The notes: generated by a model not told the origin, from the sequence alone. Positions 22,765 through 35,859 are shown, counted from the first letter of the stretch. The stretch: 64,000 nt of DNA from Ascoidea asiatica (GCA_001600695.1 BCKQ01000015.1:322168-386167); one strand, 5' to 3'. Translations and numbers: made by a program.

Positions 22765-25186
22765 AATTGCTAATATAAAAAGGAATTTATTAGAAAAAAA
22801 ACATAAGGAGTTTGGTCGAATATTCATAGACCATCAAAAAGTGTAGACTGGAGTGAAAAGGTTCAGTGACCCATCAAGAAAGTAGAGTCCACCGGTGAGA
22901 AAGTAGAGTGACAGTTTCAGAATATTGACTGCGACTTTGAAAACGTGGACATACAAAACTTTTAGGGTCTGAGAAAATTATGCGGGAGGGAGGAAGGGAG
23001 GGTTCTGAATTATACCACTGCTACGAAATATTTCAGTATAAGCAATGATTAACTTTTAATTACATCAATATGAGATATAGAGTAAGATGTGCCTATATTC
23101 GAACTTTCAATGTTCTAGAATCCGAAATTAATGGTCTGCGCTTTGAACCCAAAAAGCTTGCATTATTTGGAGCACAGGATATAATCTTCTTCGCGTTGTA
23201 AATAGTGTGTGTTTCTCGTGCCTGATTTCGGCACCTGTTATCTATATGTAAGGGACCTAGTTTAACTGGCTGATAAAATGTCCAGATCCGCTCCTTATTC
23301 TGGGTCCGCGTTGCTGATTGTTAAGCACTTTATTTTATTATTAAATTATAGTAACATGTTCTGGGAATTCTTAGGGTTTCTGAGAAGGCATAGATTATTC
23401 TACGACTAAATTCTATTGGATTATTAGAAGTTCCGTGTTGATATCGAATGTACTCGAATCTGCTTGATTGTTCTCAAAATGACGTAGAATCTTTTAGACA
23501 AGCATATTCCATATCCTTTCTCAAGTAGAGGAAGTGAACTTACACATACAAATTTTACAAATTAAATCTTATGATGGGCTATACGCTTCTATTTTAGTGA
23601 CATATAATTTGGACACTTGCCTCCCAAATTTGTTATATAATTTTTATGTTTTTACTATTTGACATAACAATTATGTATACATTCAATAAGATATCTTCTT
23701 AGTGATATTTAACTTTTCCGTTCGAAGTACAATGCGTATGCAGATTCCGGCTGGAGGTTCGTCCATTTTTAAGTTGACTTGCTATGATTGAATCTTGATC
23801 TACTTGTGGAGTTAAGCGGATTTCTCCGATTCTCGCCATGCAGATTTAATGCTCCGGGTTATACAGTTGTGGTCACAGCTCAATAATAATTGAATGTCAT
23901 AGCTGAATGTTGGACAGTATAGACTGTTGTATGTGTGTTGGTCGATTTTAGGCCACATGTCTGGCTCGCGTGTCGTTGTGACTGTGCCTGGTTTTGGCCT
24001 GAAAGCAATACAAACTATTCTGTTTTCGTAATCGTCACTGTTTTAGGTTTTCCAATTGAATCACTCTGATTCTGGTAGCAATTCGGATTCCTTTTTCCTT
24101 TTACTCCTCTGTTTCTCTCGCTTGCTCTTTCATTTCCTTATTCCTCTCTTTGCCTTCTCCCTCTCTTTTCGGTCGAGTCCCAATTCTAGCATTGAATGCT
24201 ATAAGTAGAGGTATTTTCTTTGTTTTCTTTTTTGTTTTCTCTCTTTATTTTTTGGAATTACAATGCACACATTATAAAATTGTAAGCTAAGAAGTAAGTA
24301 TAGGTGTTACTGGGTAATATATTAACGCCCAAAATAATGAATGGAAAAAATGATATAGTTCAATAAAATTACTATCTAAACTAAGTCAACTAGGTAGCTT
24401 CTAGGACTTGGAAAACCAGAAGCAAGATTTTCAAATAAAGGCTTGTACCCTACGTCGAATACGCATTACTAAATTTTTTTTGGATCATTATGGTCGCTCG
24501 AACAAAATGTAGTTAATGGTCTTTTAAAACAAACTTTTTTCGGGTTTATTTTGAGAGATTAATACTATATTTTCAGGCAATTGATAAACAGGTAGCACAA
24601 TTCTGATTTAGTATTTCCATATTTTATGCTGTTTAAGAGACCACTCGAAAAAAATGACGGAAGGCAGCACGATTGCTCCACAAAAATAATCATTAACGTG
24701 ATTTTGCGATTAAAACCACAAACCCAGGCTGTTATGAAGTGTCTTATAAATTGGCCCTTAAAATCCAGTCAAGTAGCATGTCTTGTTTTGGTTTGTTGTC
24801 ATTTTTGGACACAAGGTATATCTAACAAAAACATTTTCACAATGGTGCTACATATAGCTCGTTAGAAAAAGAAATTGGTACGAAATTTGGATAAATCAGT
24901 CCGCTAGCTAATATTTTGCTGTAGCCGCGGGTGAAGGTATGTCTGCGGATTAGATTTAAGTGAACATTATCATGGATTATGTAAAAGGGTTTATCCAATC
25001 GGCCACTTACTGGAATGCCATAATATTTATCAGAATTGGTCACCAATACTAATCGCGCAGGTGCAAAATTTGTGGAAAGCCACCGGCAGCCTGTTATAAT
25101 TTTCTGGGGCGGTCAACTGCTGATTCTCTATATAAAACATAGATATAGCTATGACATAGTGCCTGCAATAAAGTAAGATTTCAATT
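22765..25186. other. No gene recognised; possible core promoter at 24.2 kb
   Basis: Only short ORFs are present. A long pyrimidine-rich tract (about 24,080-24,260) carries TATAAGTAGAGG starting at 24,200, followed by more CT-rich sequence, an arrangement seen in fungal promoters, but no gene follows it. On the minus strand a 69-codon frame (25,046-24,837, containing KPFYIIHDNVHLNLIRR) lies downstream of the heat-shock module and a TTTATTGCAG acceptor-like site near 25,163. I do not recognise it. Confidence 0.4.
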
Positions 25187-25740
25187 AAAAATAATTAATA
25201 ATAGTAATGATTAGTATATATTAAAAGAAAAAATATAAATGTTATAATAAAAATTCTTAAAGATACAAAATAAAAATCAAGAACAATAATTTTGAAAAGT
25301 AAGGGAAAAACAACCTNTATTTATACCATTTGAAAATGTATGAGAAGGGAAAATCTGAAAGTTCAGAATTTCAATTTCACATACTAAACTTCAAACACAG
25401 TAGTTAAGCAATGGAATCTTCTAGAATCTTTTTCACAGAAGGTTCTAGAAAATTCGAGAAACTTCTAGCAACAAATAGAAAGCAGCATATAAGAGCAAAT
25501 AAGAAAGCATAACGACAAAGAAGCAAATAGAATGTTCTAGAAGGTTCTTCTTCTAGAATGTTCCAGAATGTTCTTTTTCTAGAATGTTCTAGCAAATTCT
25601 GTTTCTAGTATGTTCTAGAAAGTTCTGTTTCCAGAATGTTCCAAAAAGTTCTGTTTCCAGAAATTTCCAAAAAGTTCTAGAATGTTCTAGAAAGTTCTAG
25701 AAAAACCTAAACAGCAACTTTTGATAAAATGAACAGAAAA
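25187..25740 (-). promoter_or_regulatory. R3 heat-shock promoter module, copy 1
   Basis: Read leftward, an array of heat-shock elements (alternating GAA and TTC at 5-bp spacing) at about 25,700-25,413 is followed about 90 bp later by TATAAATA (25,325-25,318) and a T-rich leader. The element at 25,438-25,465 has six uninterrupted units (GAA-TTC-GAA-TTC-GAA-TTC), and 25,679-25,703 holds five. This is the binding pattern of the trimeric heat-shock factor. The whole segment recurs at 63,505-64,000, so it is part of a dispersed repeat, possibly an LTR or captured hsp promoter. Compared with copy 2, this copy has about 105 extra bases of elements. Confidence 0.75.
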
Positions 25741-25790
25741 AGCTTTTAAAGCATAAAGATGATGGATAAGTAAGATTAAGCAACTTAATG

Positions 25791-25880
25791 TTAGATAAGG
25801 TAAGATAAGGTAAGATAAGGCAAGATAAGGTGAGATAAAGCAAGATAAGGTGAGATAAAGTGAGATAAGGTGAGACAAAA
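25791..25880. repeat. Nine 10-bp units carrying GATA motifs
   Basis: Nine tandem 10-mers with consensus TAAGATAAGG lie next to the heat-shock element array, on its upstream side when read leftward. Most units contain AGATAA, the consensus for GATA-type zinc-finger factors (WGATAR). It could equally be a neutral minisatellite. Confidence 0.85.
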
Positions 25881-28800
25881 TAACAACAAAGTAAATTATG
25901 ATTTGATAACATAATTCATTAGCCTGTAGTTGACATTAATGATCGATCAAGATTCATACTATACTAGTAAGTTACGATTTAATTGGCTTGCCAGAGTACA
26001 GCAGTTTCACGTTAAGCCAGGGATTCTAATAAGCTTTTATTTCCATAATTGTAGGGAAGAAACGGTAGGCTGCCCAACAGTGGACTTACAAACTAAAGAC
26101 TGAATATCCTGTATCAGCGTTGGTAGGGCTGTTTTTGTTTATTATGCAGGTGATTGTATCACTGGGTGGAGATAATTCAATTAAGGGAGTTTGTGTTTAG
26201 GGTAGTGTAGAGCATTGTACGAACATTCAATGCTTTCAATAGTAAAATTTTTAACCACTGAGTCTGCCCCATTGCTGGGCTTCGAGCCCCCAAGGTTTTT
26301 GAAGCAAAGGTGAACCGCACATTTCAATCCTAATGCATTGCCACCCGAATATAGTTGTCATTTTTTCAACATCCTACTTGTGCGTGGGTCAAAACTCTAT
26401 GACGCAAATAGCTAACAATGAAACCCGTCCTTATGTTGTCAGCCGCAGAGTTATAGACAGAACCGTATGACCATCCCGGAACCTAAAATCAGCCTGACAG
26501 CCCTTTAATAAGTTGCTTCAGGTTCAGATTTAACATAAACTATTAATTCGTGTGTTGAAAATTTCTTTACAGAATTCCGGCTATTTTTAAATTGTTTTGT
26601 ACGACACTATATAAAAAACCCCTAACAATAAGAGGTTTTCACATTTTGAACAATAAACCCATTATCTTTTCTATTACAATATATATAATTTTTTCAAACC
26701 GAAGGAAGACACAAGAAGCAGTAGCGAAATTATACTACCAAAATAGAAAACAAAAAAATCAACAATACTTTTCAAAGTAATTTCATTGAAAATTCGTATA
26801 GCATTTTTAGTACCAGCAGAATAAAACGCCACACCACGCTGGGAAAAAATTATTCTGCATAATAATAAAGCTGAGCTGGTCTGACCAACAAAAAGTATTC
26901 CTAGATTAACTATTTCACTGACTGGAAATGGTAGTTTCGGTGGAAACAAAGGGAGTTAAAAAAGGAGAATATTGTTCAATCGGCATTAAACCAAATGAGT
27001 AATTATTTCCAATTTCAGAAGCTTTACTAAAAGAATTTTTTATTAATTATGTCAAAGCTAGAACTATTGTTGTTAGCGAATTAAATATTAATAGAATTGT
27101 TAATATCCTTTTCAAACTATATACAATAGCCTATCCAGTTAGTCATAACGTGAAGTTAGCTGAAAAAAGTTTATCTAGCTTTCTGGCGTTCGAACATTTT
27201 TTGAAGCTGCAAAACATCAAGTGAGAAAAAGGACAAAGCAAACATTAGTTCACAAACCCAAAATGCCAGACTTTATGGTGTTTAACATGAAAGAGAAGCA
27301 CATTGAATTTATCAGGACAGTGTTAGATAAGACTGGAAAACTTCAAAAGAAATTTTCAGAATTGTAGCCCATTATGATGTTCCGCAAAGGTTGAATCCCG
27401 AAAACCATTGCTAGGCCTTTTCGAACTGAGTCAACTGCTCATTGCTTAGTGAAAATAATAAAATATGCATTCGGTTATCGAATTTATTTTTACCGATGCG
27501 TATCTAAAAAAAGGAAAATGAAAGTAATTTGTACATCAACTTTTACAGAAAAAACACAAACGGATAAAGATTCTCCAATATTTGTTGGATTACTTAGAAA
27601 TGAAAGCATAATTATATGTCCATTCATGGTTTTATATCTTTATTTGTTTTTATTCTCAGGTCTCACGAAATTTGTAAAAACTGAAACTGAATTATCCTTT
27701 GAACCAAGGTCACGTAGGTAAAATCAGGGCCTACTTAACATCAAAAAGCCATTCAAGGATATGAACTGTGACTCAGAGCGATACCAGCGATATTGTGCTA
27801 GTATCAAAAGGGCGCAATGCAAAAGCTCAGACTGAATTGGCACATAAGGCTACAGTAATAAGTTGGGAAACTAATAGGATGACAATCAAACAGATTCGAA
27901 GCACGGACAGACAAATTCATATATTGTTGTTGAAAAATATACAAAACATAAATCAATGAAATTTACTCACTGTAATGGGGCTTTGATGACGATCAAAATT
28001 ATTTTATAGAAGGATCTCATTTAGAGCATGCTGTACAGTTGCAAAACCAATTTTATCCCCCGTTTGAAGGAAAAATAAAAGAATATGCTTCAAACGATCA
28101 CCTCGAATGGGCAGCTGTTGATTTTTTCAATTTATTAAAACATCTCAGTATAACAGTTTGTCAAGTTTTAAAGGCAATAAATAAAATACTTGATTCTTAT
28201 TTCACTTTCAACAACTAAATATCAAACGCCATAAACTGACGGTAGGCCTTGCCAACCTGAAGTTCCAGTTTTAAACAATTTTTGTCAAACTAAAGGTAAA
28301 ATTTTAAATTTTATAGATAACAATGAAAAACAAGTTGTTCAGATTGAGAGAAAAATTTAAAATATCCTGAAAACAAATTCAGCAAAAACATGTGAACCCG
28401 TGGTGCCCGTTGGCGATGAACCGCAGATTGTGACTTTTGAGTTGTCTCGAATTCAGCTGGTATCTCTGCTCAACATGAGTGAAGATATGCATACCATCAC
28501 CAAATTGGTTCAATAATGTTTTTTTCATGTTCTCCTAAGTGTTCGGGAGTTGAACTCAAGAATTAATTCAAACTGAAAAGTTCTCTCAGTGACATTTCGT
28601 TGGTTTCGAAACGGAAGAGGATAATCAAAATTTTAGACAACTGATAAGAAAAAGTACAGTCTGCCACTGCACCCCACTTAACAAATTTCACGTAATTTGC
28701 TAGTAGAACTCGCGTGTGACCAAATGCAAAATTCCATTAAGTTTTTGTTACAATAAAAAAATGCAGAAGTTACCTGACCATTCCACCCACTAGCATACTT

Positions 28801-29050
28801 ATTCTTTTCGAAACTTCTGTCTGAAATGAAGGATTTACTCCGGTAAGATCTCAACCCGAAGCTTTTAAACCGAATTTTTTGATCCTACCAGTATCGAGGC
28901 ATTATGATATATTAAACATGAATCTTTGTACCGGATGTAAAATAAAGAATATTCAAGAACTTTTTCATAAAAGCAATAGTGTCAGAATCTTTGCTACCGG
29001 ATTGAAAATGGTTTTCAGAAATTGGGTTGGAACTCGTGGCGACATATGTT
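25881..29050. other. No gene recognised; two short unexplained open stretches
   Basis: One frame is open at about 27,010-27,225 (containing KARTIVVSELNINRIV). An 80-codon frame at 27,976-28,218 contains FEGKIKEYASNDHLEWAA and looks protein-like. Neither matches a family I know. They may be fragments of a decayed element. Other ORFs in this stretch look random. Confidence 0.4.
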
Positions 29051-30044
29051 TCATTTTCCCATTCAAATATATTTTACATATTATGGTTACATAAATTAAC
29101 TCGTACTAATATATTATCTAAAAGGAAGATTAAATAAAACAATTAAAAAAATATAAGGAAATCCGTTCCTTTTATAAAAATTCAGGATTCCCACCGGGTC
29201 CTCGTAAACCATCATGAATTCTCCAGAATTCGCAAAATTTGTTTAATTCCGCTCTAGACTAACGGCTAAAATCAACTTTAGGATTTTAAAACAGCGCAAA
29301 ACATGGAGAAAAAATAATGGACGTCGAAATGTTAATATTGGGGTTGCATTTCATCAGCCACGTTTTGCTATCGTTGAATAAACAAGCAAGTGACCGGGGT
29401 ACTCCCAAAGATAGAGTTCGGGACGTGAAATAGATTAGTAAGCCTCGACGTGCACTCTGCTCCTATGGATTCCGAGACAATTACGCATTTTCAGTGAGAC
29501 CTTGGTATTTTCGTACATTAACCTCCGCTTTGGAAACTCGCACATTCACAGGCACTGCGTTCCGGAATCTGAATTCCATGTAGGAGTTAACCTCTCTCGC
29601 AGTTGCGTTAAATTCCACCTCCATTTTGTTTTCTTGTACTGGATTGATCCCCATACTTTCTTGAACACCAAAGGACTGTTGGTGGAACCAAGCCCGTGGT
29701 CTTGTTTGATTATATGGTACTGCGGGCATAAGCAGACATGAATTATGCTATGCAACTAATGTATCAGATCATATGGGGCTGTATGTGTTCCTGCAAACAG
29801 ACTCATGCAATGTCAAGTGAATTGATGTATTCTTTGTTAAACATAAGCCGACTTTCGTCAACGATATATGTATATGAATGACCAATTCGACTTCTATGCA
29901 TAATTGTACCGAATTTATGCATAATAATGTACAATACTTGACTCTGCTAACTAAGCAATAGATACGTGTCTTTTAGACTTTGCCGCGTATGGTGTTAGTA
30001 GCAATGTATGCCATAATATAGATAGACTTCTTTTATTTTTGGCA
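29051..30044 (-). repeat. R1 LTR-like repeat, copy 3, diverged
   Basis: This copy has the same orientation as copy 2. Recognisable blocks are TTAACTCGTACTAAT (copy 2: TTAACTCGTGCTAAT), the ATTCAGGATTCC box, TCCGAGACAATT, the ACAGACTCATGCAA-like box near 29,800, and the terminal GTGTCTTTTAGAC...GGTGTTAGTA block near 29,970-30,000. The minus-strand start is TGCCAAAAATAA at 30,044. Divergence is far greater than between copies 1 and 2. Small ORFs inside it are not meaningful. Confidence 0.75.
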
Positions 30045-30361
30045 GATGTTGCATCATTAAGACTTAAATGATGATCATTGCTCACACGACCAAATATATT
30101 ACCCATTAAATATTCTCGATTTAGTTTCTTTTCAAAACCCTTTGCTTGTTTTCCAGTGAGTGTCCTGACGCGTGGACTGAAAGCGGAGCAAAACTTCAAA
30201 ACCAAATCTACATGAGCTCTGGCGTACTGTTTATTAAGTATATGGCAAAGAACATCAGTTGATGAACGAACAGAGTGTTTATGGGCTTCAAGCGTTTCCG
30301 AAGGACTCCAGTTCGAGTATATAATGCCAAATCGGATGAAGCTGACGTTCAGTTGAAACAC
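30045..30361 (-). CDS. Partial ORF ending in R1 copy 3
   Basis: A frame of 136 codons starts at 30,361. Its first 105 codons lie outside the repeat, contain FSPRVRTLTGKQAKGFEKK and NREYLMGNIFGRVSNDHH, and look protein-like. The rest is R1 sequence. This would fit a coding region truncated by insertion of R1 copy 3. The family is unknown and chance is not excluded. Confidence 0.25.
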
Positions 30362-30639
30362 ATTTATTATTTGGTAATGTGCTAAAAGATTAACTACCTA
30401 GTTGAAAACCATTTGATTCTTTTGTAGTTAGTTCACCAACACATAGCACTTTAAATCGAAAAGGAAAACCAATACAATAGCAATTGGATATAATAGCATT
30501 CTTTTGCTTGAAAATATTGCTACTAATGTGTGTTGGATTTACCACTCAGTCCATTTAAAAAATACTTTTCTGTTTTCTGCAAATTGCTAACCAATATATT
30601 CTACCAGTAAAATGGAAATAACCACTAGAATTTAAATAC

Positions 30640-31000
30640 AATCATACTGTGAAGGTTCACTAGTTCAGCTTCCATTGAACACAAATTCTGGTATTTCAGT
30701 TCTTTTTTCGCTTGTGATTCAGCTTTATAATCATCAACCTTTTTAAATTCTTCACCATGTTCTAATTTACGGGTTTCCCTTTTTTAAGTCTCTCAACTTT
30801 GCAATATTAGCAGGTAATGAAGGCATGAGCAAGGTTTTGAGCAACTACAACTGCTTTAAGCTTGCCTTTACCCACTTGTTTATAAAATTCCTCCTTTTAG
30901 TAGCTTATATTAACGGATAAAGTCTCCTTTCTAATACTAACATGATCAGTATCATCCTTTGTAAACTGATAAGCTTTCTTCAAATTAGATCTAATTTTTG
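30640..31000 (-). pseudogene. Possible coding relic, unknown
   Basis: On the minus strand a lysine-rich frame (KKAYQFTKDDTDHVSIRK, then EEFYKQVGKGKLKAVVVAQN) is followed, after a frameshift, by a charged helix-like stretch (KKVDDYKAESQAKKELKYQN). It has one in-frame TAA. I do not recognise a family. Confidence 0.25.
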
Positions 31001-31220
31001 AGGCGCAATCTGATCTGCAGTACATATCTTTTCATGGATTTAATATCTAGAATTGCTATTCGAAAATTTCCACAAGGTTAGTAACACACAAGGGAAAAAT
31101 CAGCCTAAATTTTCAATCAAGTTAATAGGTTGCCGAACTCACGCAAAGAGTGGCAAACCAGAAACACTTAATCAAGGGCATAAACAAATGAAAACCTCCA
31201 AGGTTTACATCATCAAATAC

Positions 31221-31540
31221 TGTTAAGATAGTAGGCTTCATGGGGTATGTCACTCCTCCTGTCACACAATGTATAACGTTACCATTTTAGACCGCCACCG
31301 CCTGTTCGTCATTTCACCAAGGTTGTGGCCTTCTCTCCCTTTATTCTTGATATATAAATATCGGAAAATACCTTTGTTCTCTTTTCTTCGAGGAAAAAAG
31401 ATCAAGGACTTCTTTAATCAGAGCTTATAGATTATGAGCAGAAGCTAACTTAATATTAACACATCAATATCAGAAGATATTGAGGACGAACAGTTCTTCA
31501 AATCAAAAGTTATTCTCAGTTTTTCAAATCAATTTTTATT
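31221..31540 (+). repeat. 5' LTR of copia element 2
   Basis: It starts TGTTAAGATA. Blocks shared with the 3' LTR include TGTCACTCCT/TTTCACTCAT, TTACCATTTTAGACC/TTACCCTTATAGACC and CGAGGAAAAA-GATCA-GGACTTCTTTA. TATATAAATA at 31,351-31,360 is a plausible TATA box. The 3' boundary is approximate. Confidence 0.75.
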
Positions 31541-32832
31541 TTTTTTTATATTTTCAATTATCATTTCGCTAATTCCCAACTGTTTACATCAATTCAATCA
31601 AAAATAATCAGTGGAATTCTCTAGGAGAAAATTGGTGGAGCTGGTAGTGCTTATAGATTAACTGGTGGTAGAAATTTCAAATTTAAAAATTTTTTGTTGA
31701 TTTAAAGAAAATGAACAGAACCTCTGTCATTTTTTTTAAATACATATGTTTATATTAATAAATAAACAAAATTCGTAATAAACTTATAAAACTGAAAATT
31801 CAAAAGCTCAAAAAAAAAAAATTTCCAAAATTTGATGTGTTAAGGGAAACCCACTTTTTTGCTGAATACACTACAAAAAGCTGTTTAGTTACCCTACCTT
31901 TTTTACTAAAAATACCTGATAATTGTTAGGTACAGTACAGGTTTCACAACCAAGTCTAGCAACGAACCAAATAGGGGGTAACCCCCTCCACTTATAGGTT
32001 CATTTTCTTTATAGAGATATTTATGTATAGAAATGTTATAGTTTTACTATCAGTTTTCTGCTCGATTATAAATTGTCCTCATACTGTAATAAGTTTTCTG
32101 CAACTTACTTCTTTCGCATCTATGGGGAGTTCTGAAAGCACTTTACTAATAATTAAACTACATAAAGAAAACAGATAATATTTTTAAGGCAATCTGATGT
32201 TTTTCATAAGTTTTTAAGTAATTGTTTTAAATAATTATCAATATCAAAGACAAATAACAAAAAAAACAAAATAAATAGCAATAATCGTATAATCAATTAA
32301 AGTGCGTCTTCAATATCAATTTTTATTCAATAAAATAGATAAAAATAAAAGTATATTATTAATTTACTAACTTTTAAAAACTAGCACTATATTTCTTTAA
32401 ATAACATCAAAATATCCAATTAAATTTTGTTATTTCTACAGCAATTATAATTTATTTTTCAAATTTATATTCAATAGTAAAAATAAATTGCAAATGAAAA
32501 ATTCAAGAGTAAAATCGATTTTCAAACAATAATAAAATGGAATTAATATAATTCTAGTTCACCAAAATACACTATAAAGTGATTTTAGTTGAATATCATT
32601 TTTAATGTGATTTTCCTAATTAGATTTCACATTTGGTTCAAAATTATTAATTTCCACTTATTCAAACATTTGCTTGGAAATCAATTAAAGTAAAGTTTGA
32701 AAATCTAGAAATAATGTTTCTTATTTCTAATTTCCTGATATTTCAATTCTTGTTATCGATTGTATAAAAGTTTTAAATACTGATATTTTAGTTTAATTAC
32801 TTTTCATTATTACATTTAAAGGCAATACTTAT
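31541..32832. other. Leader region of copia element 2, noncoding
   Basis: AT-rich sequence without a long frame. GGTGGAGCTGGTAGTGC near 31,635 might overlap the primer-binding site, but I cannot match it to a tRNA end. Confidence 0.4.
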
Positions 32833-34315
32833 ATGGCAAAATTTGGTTTACCTTTACAGCCAAATTCATCGGCCTCATCTAATTCCTAATCGGATTCACC
32901 AACTTCTAATACCAATAATCTATCTAAATCTTCAAGTTTTGCTAGCACAAGTACAACTGATGATACTAATTCTTTTGATCATATACCTTCTACAGCTGCC
33001 AGAAACTATAGAATAATGCCATCTGAATTTCAAGTTGCGATTCAGGTCCTTGCTTCAGAACCTATTCAAATTAAAAATATTTCAAACAAATATGCCCGTG
33101 ATCCCACAAGTGATCAAATTTCTATTCATAAAGAAGAACTCGAATATGAAATTGAAGGGGATGATGATCTATCTGAATTAATACGATTTCCCTTACCTAT
33201 TGATATCAATTCAATTAAAACAAATTTCTCTTACTTCTTATTCTCTGATGATATTCTAACAACAGTTTATTATTTTAAGAACCTTGAGAAAGCATTAAAA
33301 TCAACATTTGTTGATATTATTCCAACGGAACAAGCCAACCTTTCGAGAACAAATCATCTTTCGAAATATGGAATGAATTAAATTCAACGGTTCCTCATGG
33401 TAGTTTCTTTCCAACTTCTCCCCAGAGGCTTGCTGGACTAGATTTTCGGAAAGATACAGAGCTTTTTCGAATAAGTGATACTGTTCATGATGGATCGGCA
33501 GAATTTGAAAAAACTTTTTCGGATGGTGGTACAGCATGGGAAACCATATACGTCACAATCTGAATCAAACATGAATGTTCAAGAATCCTAGGATTGGAAA
33601 AACAACTTGAAAGATAATTGCTTCAATCACTTGACAATGAAAAGTTCTTAGATTTGAGTCAATTATTACAATGCTTAACCATAAACTTGCGAAGGTACCA
33701 CAAGATAATAAATGTAATGCTAATGGTAATGATGTTATGTTTGGTATAGAAAGTTCAAAAACGCATGTTTCTAATACAGTTAATCATAAACAATAAGCAA
33801 ATGATAATTATTCTCCTAGTTCAAATAACAGTAATGGTAACAACAAAAAAGCATTCAAAGATTATAAACCTTATTTTCGGGGTTGTCCGGCCAAATATCC
33901 TTTTGGTAAGCACATGAACAACAGTAATCAATCATCCAATAACTCAAATAAACTTATTAATGATAACCCTGAAGTGCCTTTTACAAAATATAGTATCAAC
34001 AACAATATCAATTGAAATTCAGTGAAAGATCGAAATCAAAGTTATTCTGGTTTACAAAATCTTAATTGAAAACCAAATAATAATGCTAACAGCAAGGCAT
34101 ACAAACATAATGCAAATACTGCAGAAACTTTTTCATTGACTATTTCATTTTCTGATGAAAACAACTGTTTCTTTGTTTGAAATATTAATATTACTTCTCG
34201 TCTTGTCTTATGGGAAACAGGGGCTAACATCTCTGGTACCAGTGATAGAACTTTTGTTAACAGATTTAGAACGAGCCAACTATTAATTAACAGAGTTGGT
34301 GATACTGGAGAGTAG
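32833..34315 (+). pseudogene. Copia element 2, gag and protease
   Basis: From ATG 32,833 the frame reads an S/T/N-rich N-terminus with TAA at 32,887 and continues to 33,381, then shifts. A later frame covers an N/K-rich region and reaches the protease-like block LVLWETGANISGTSDRTF near 34,201, comparable to the W-x-D/E-T/S-G-A site of copia proteases. In the section 33,795-34,315 there are TGA codons at about 34,012, 34,064 and 34,178, a TAA near 33,795 and a TAG near 34,314. Confidence 0.65.
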
Positions 34316-34333
34316 ACTAAAGGAACCGGTACT

Positions 34334-35560
34334 ATGACTATCAAGTTTCCTGATAACTGTGCACAAGATGTTCAGGTGATGCTCATTGAAAAGACCACAA
34401 CGCTAATTAGCTTTGCTGCTTTTGATGACAGAGACTTTCAATTACTTGATGGTAAAGTTTCCCGCGCTGACTTCAGCATTTGTGATATGGAAAATGGACT
34501 TCTTCTTGGAGAAAATATAGAAATTCTTAAAAAAAAGGCATCAAATCCCTTGGCTTATGATCTTAACAATTCTCAACCAGATTTAGTGATTCAAAAATTA
34601 AATAACTATTTACCTGGATCAAAGGATGTTGAAAATTCATATTTAATACAGCAAAATCAAGATTCAAGTTTTGACATAAATTCAATCAAAGTTCCTAGTC
34701 TTAATGAAAAATATTTAGGTATTCCAGAAGTTACAATACTTAAATTACACTATTCATTAAGTCATCTATCTGCTTCAGCAATGCTCAAGCTACAATACAA
34801 ATTAACCAAAGATGAACAATCCAAAATTGAACTGTGTCAAATTTGCAAATTAATTAATGTGAAAAATAATTGGCCTTCTACAACTTTGCCTGCTAAACTA
34901 ACAGTCAGAAAGCTTCAAATTGTACACTCCGATATCACCAGACACAACTTAGGCAAATACCAAGCTATTTTGAGGGATGATTACAGTAAATTCGCAACTG
35001 CATTTACTGTGAATGATAAAGCTTCGGTTAACCCTGAAATAGGTAAAAAAGTTTCAAAACGGTGCACTAGATTAAATTTACCTGAACCTCAATTAAGAAT
35101 TGATAATGAAACAGAGCACAAAAGATCTGAATACAATGAAATGGTGGCCCTATCGGTCAGATATTCATGTGTTCATAGTGGTAGATCTGAATTAGGCATT
35201 AGTAAAGTTAAATCCATGATATCAAAAATTTTATCTCATTACCCTTCTGTTGATAATGAAAATTTAATTAATAAACCTACAGAATTTGCTTGTATTTTAC
35301 TAAACATGGAAATTCAGTCCTGAAGTAATGCGTTTCCTCTATTTGTATTTCGTGAGAGACGGCCAAATAAGCTTACCTGTCCTCCATTTGGATCAGATGC
35401 ATTTTAGAGTTATAAGACAAATAGCTGGGAATATGGAATAGTTCTTGGATATACTGACTACTCGTGCACTTATAAAGTTGCTAAAGCAACTACAGGTTTT
35501 TTGTTTGATTCAATTTCAACTCTTCCAAATATTAGAGAACTAGATTCTTTTAATTATTGT
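34334..35560 (+). pseudogene. Copia element 2, integrase
   Basis: The frame is open for 329 codons to a TGA at 35,321 and then continues past it. The zinc-binding H-H-C-C module is visible (LHYSLSHLS near 34,745, then CQIC at about 34,833-34,844). The D-D-E core follows: IVHSDITRHN near 34,918, RDDYSKFATAF near 34,976, RIDNETEHKRSEYNE near 35,096, and the glutamate in SGRSELGISKVK near 35,179. After the TGA the frame runs on as SNAFPLFVFRERRPNK, then a TAG, then GIVLGYTDYSCTYKV, the usual copia sequence after integrase. Confidence 0.85.
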
Positions 35561-35859
35561 TACCAAAGTGTTAACAATTATTGTCAAAGCTGCCAATCTT
35601 GAGTCACCAATTCCAATATATGAAACACTTGTTTCCCAACCAACTACTATTGAGACAAACGTTTACTTCAAGAACAGTCATGCAGACGATAAATTTCTTC
35701 CACCATCAAATTCAGATTTGGGAACTAATTTATCTGATGACCAGTTTATTCTTAAATCCTATGCACATGCTAACCAATAAGATTCTTGGGAAGATACTAT
35801 CAACACTGAAAAGAATAAGATTATACAATTTGATGTTATTGAGGGCACTGATTCTTTAC

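Noticed and set aside
25791-25880. CRISPR-like array
   Set aside because: The units are contiguous 10-mers without spacers, in a eukaryotic context; this is a minisatellite.
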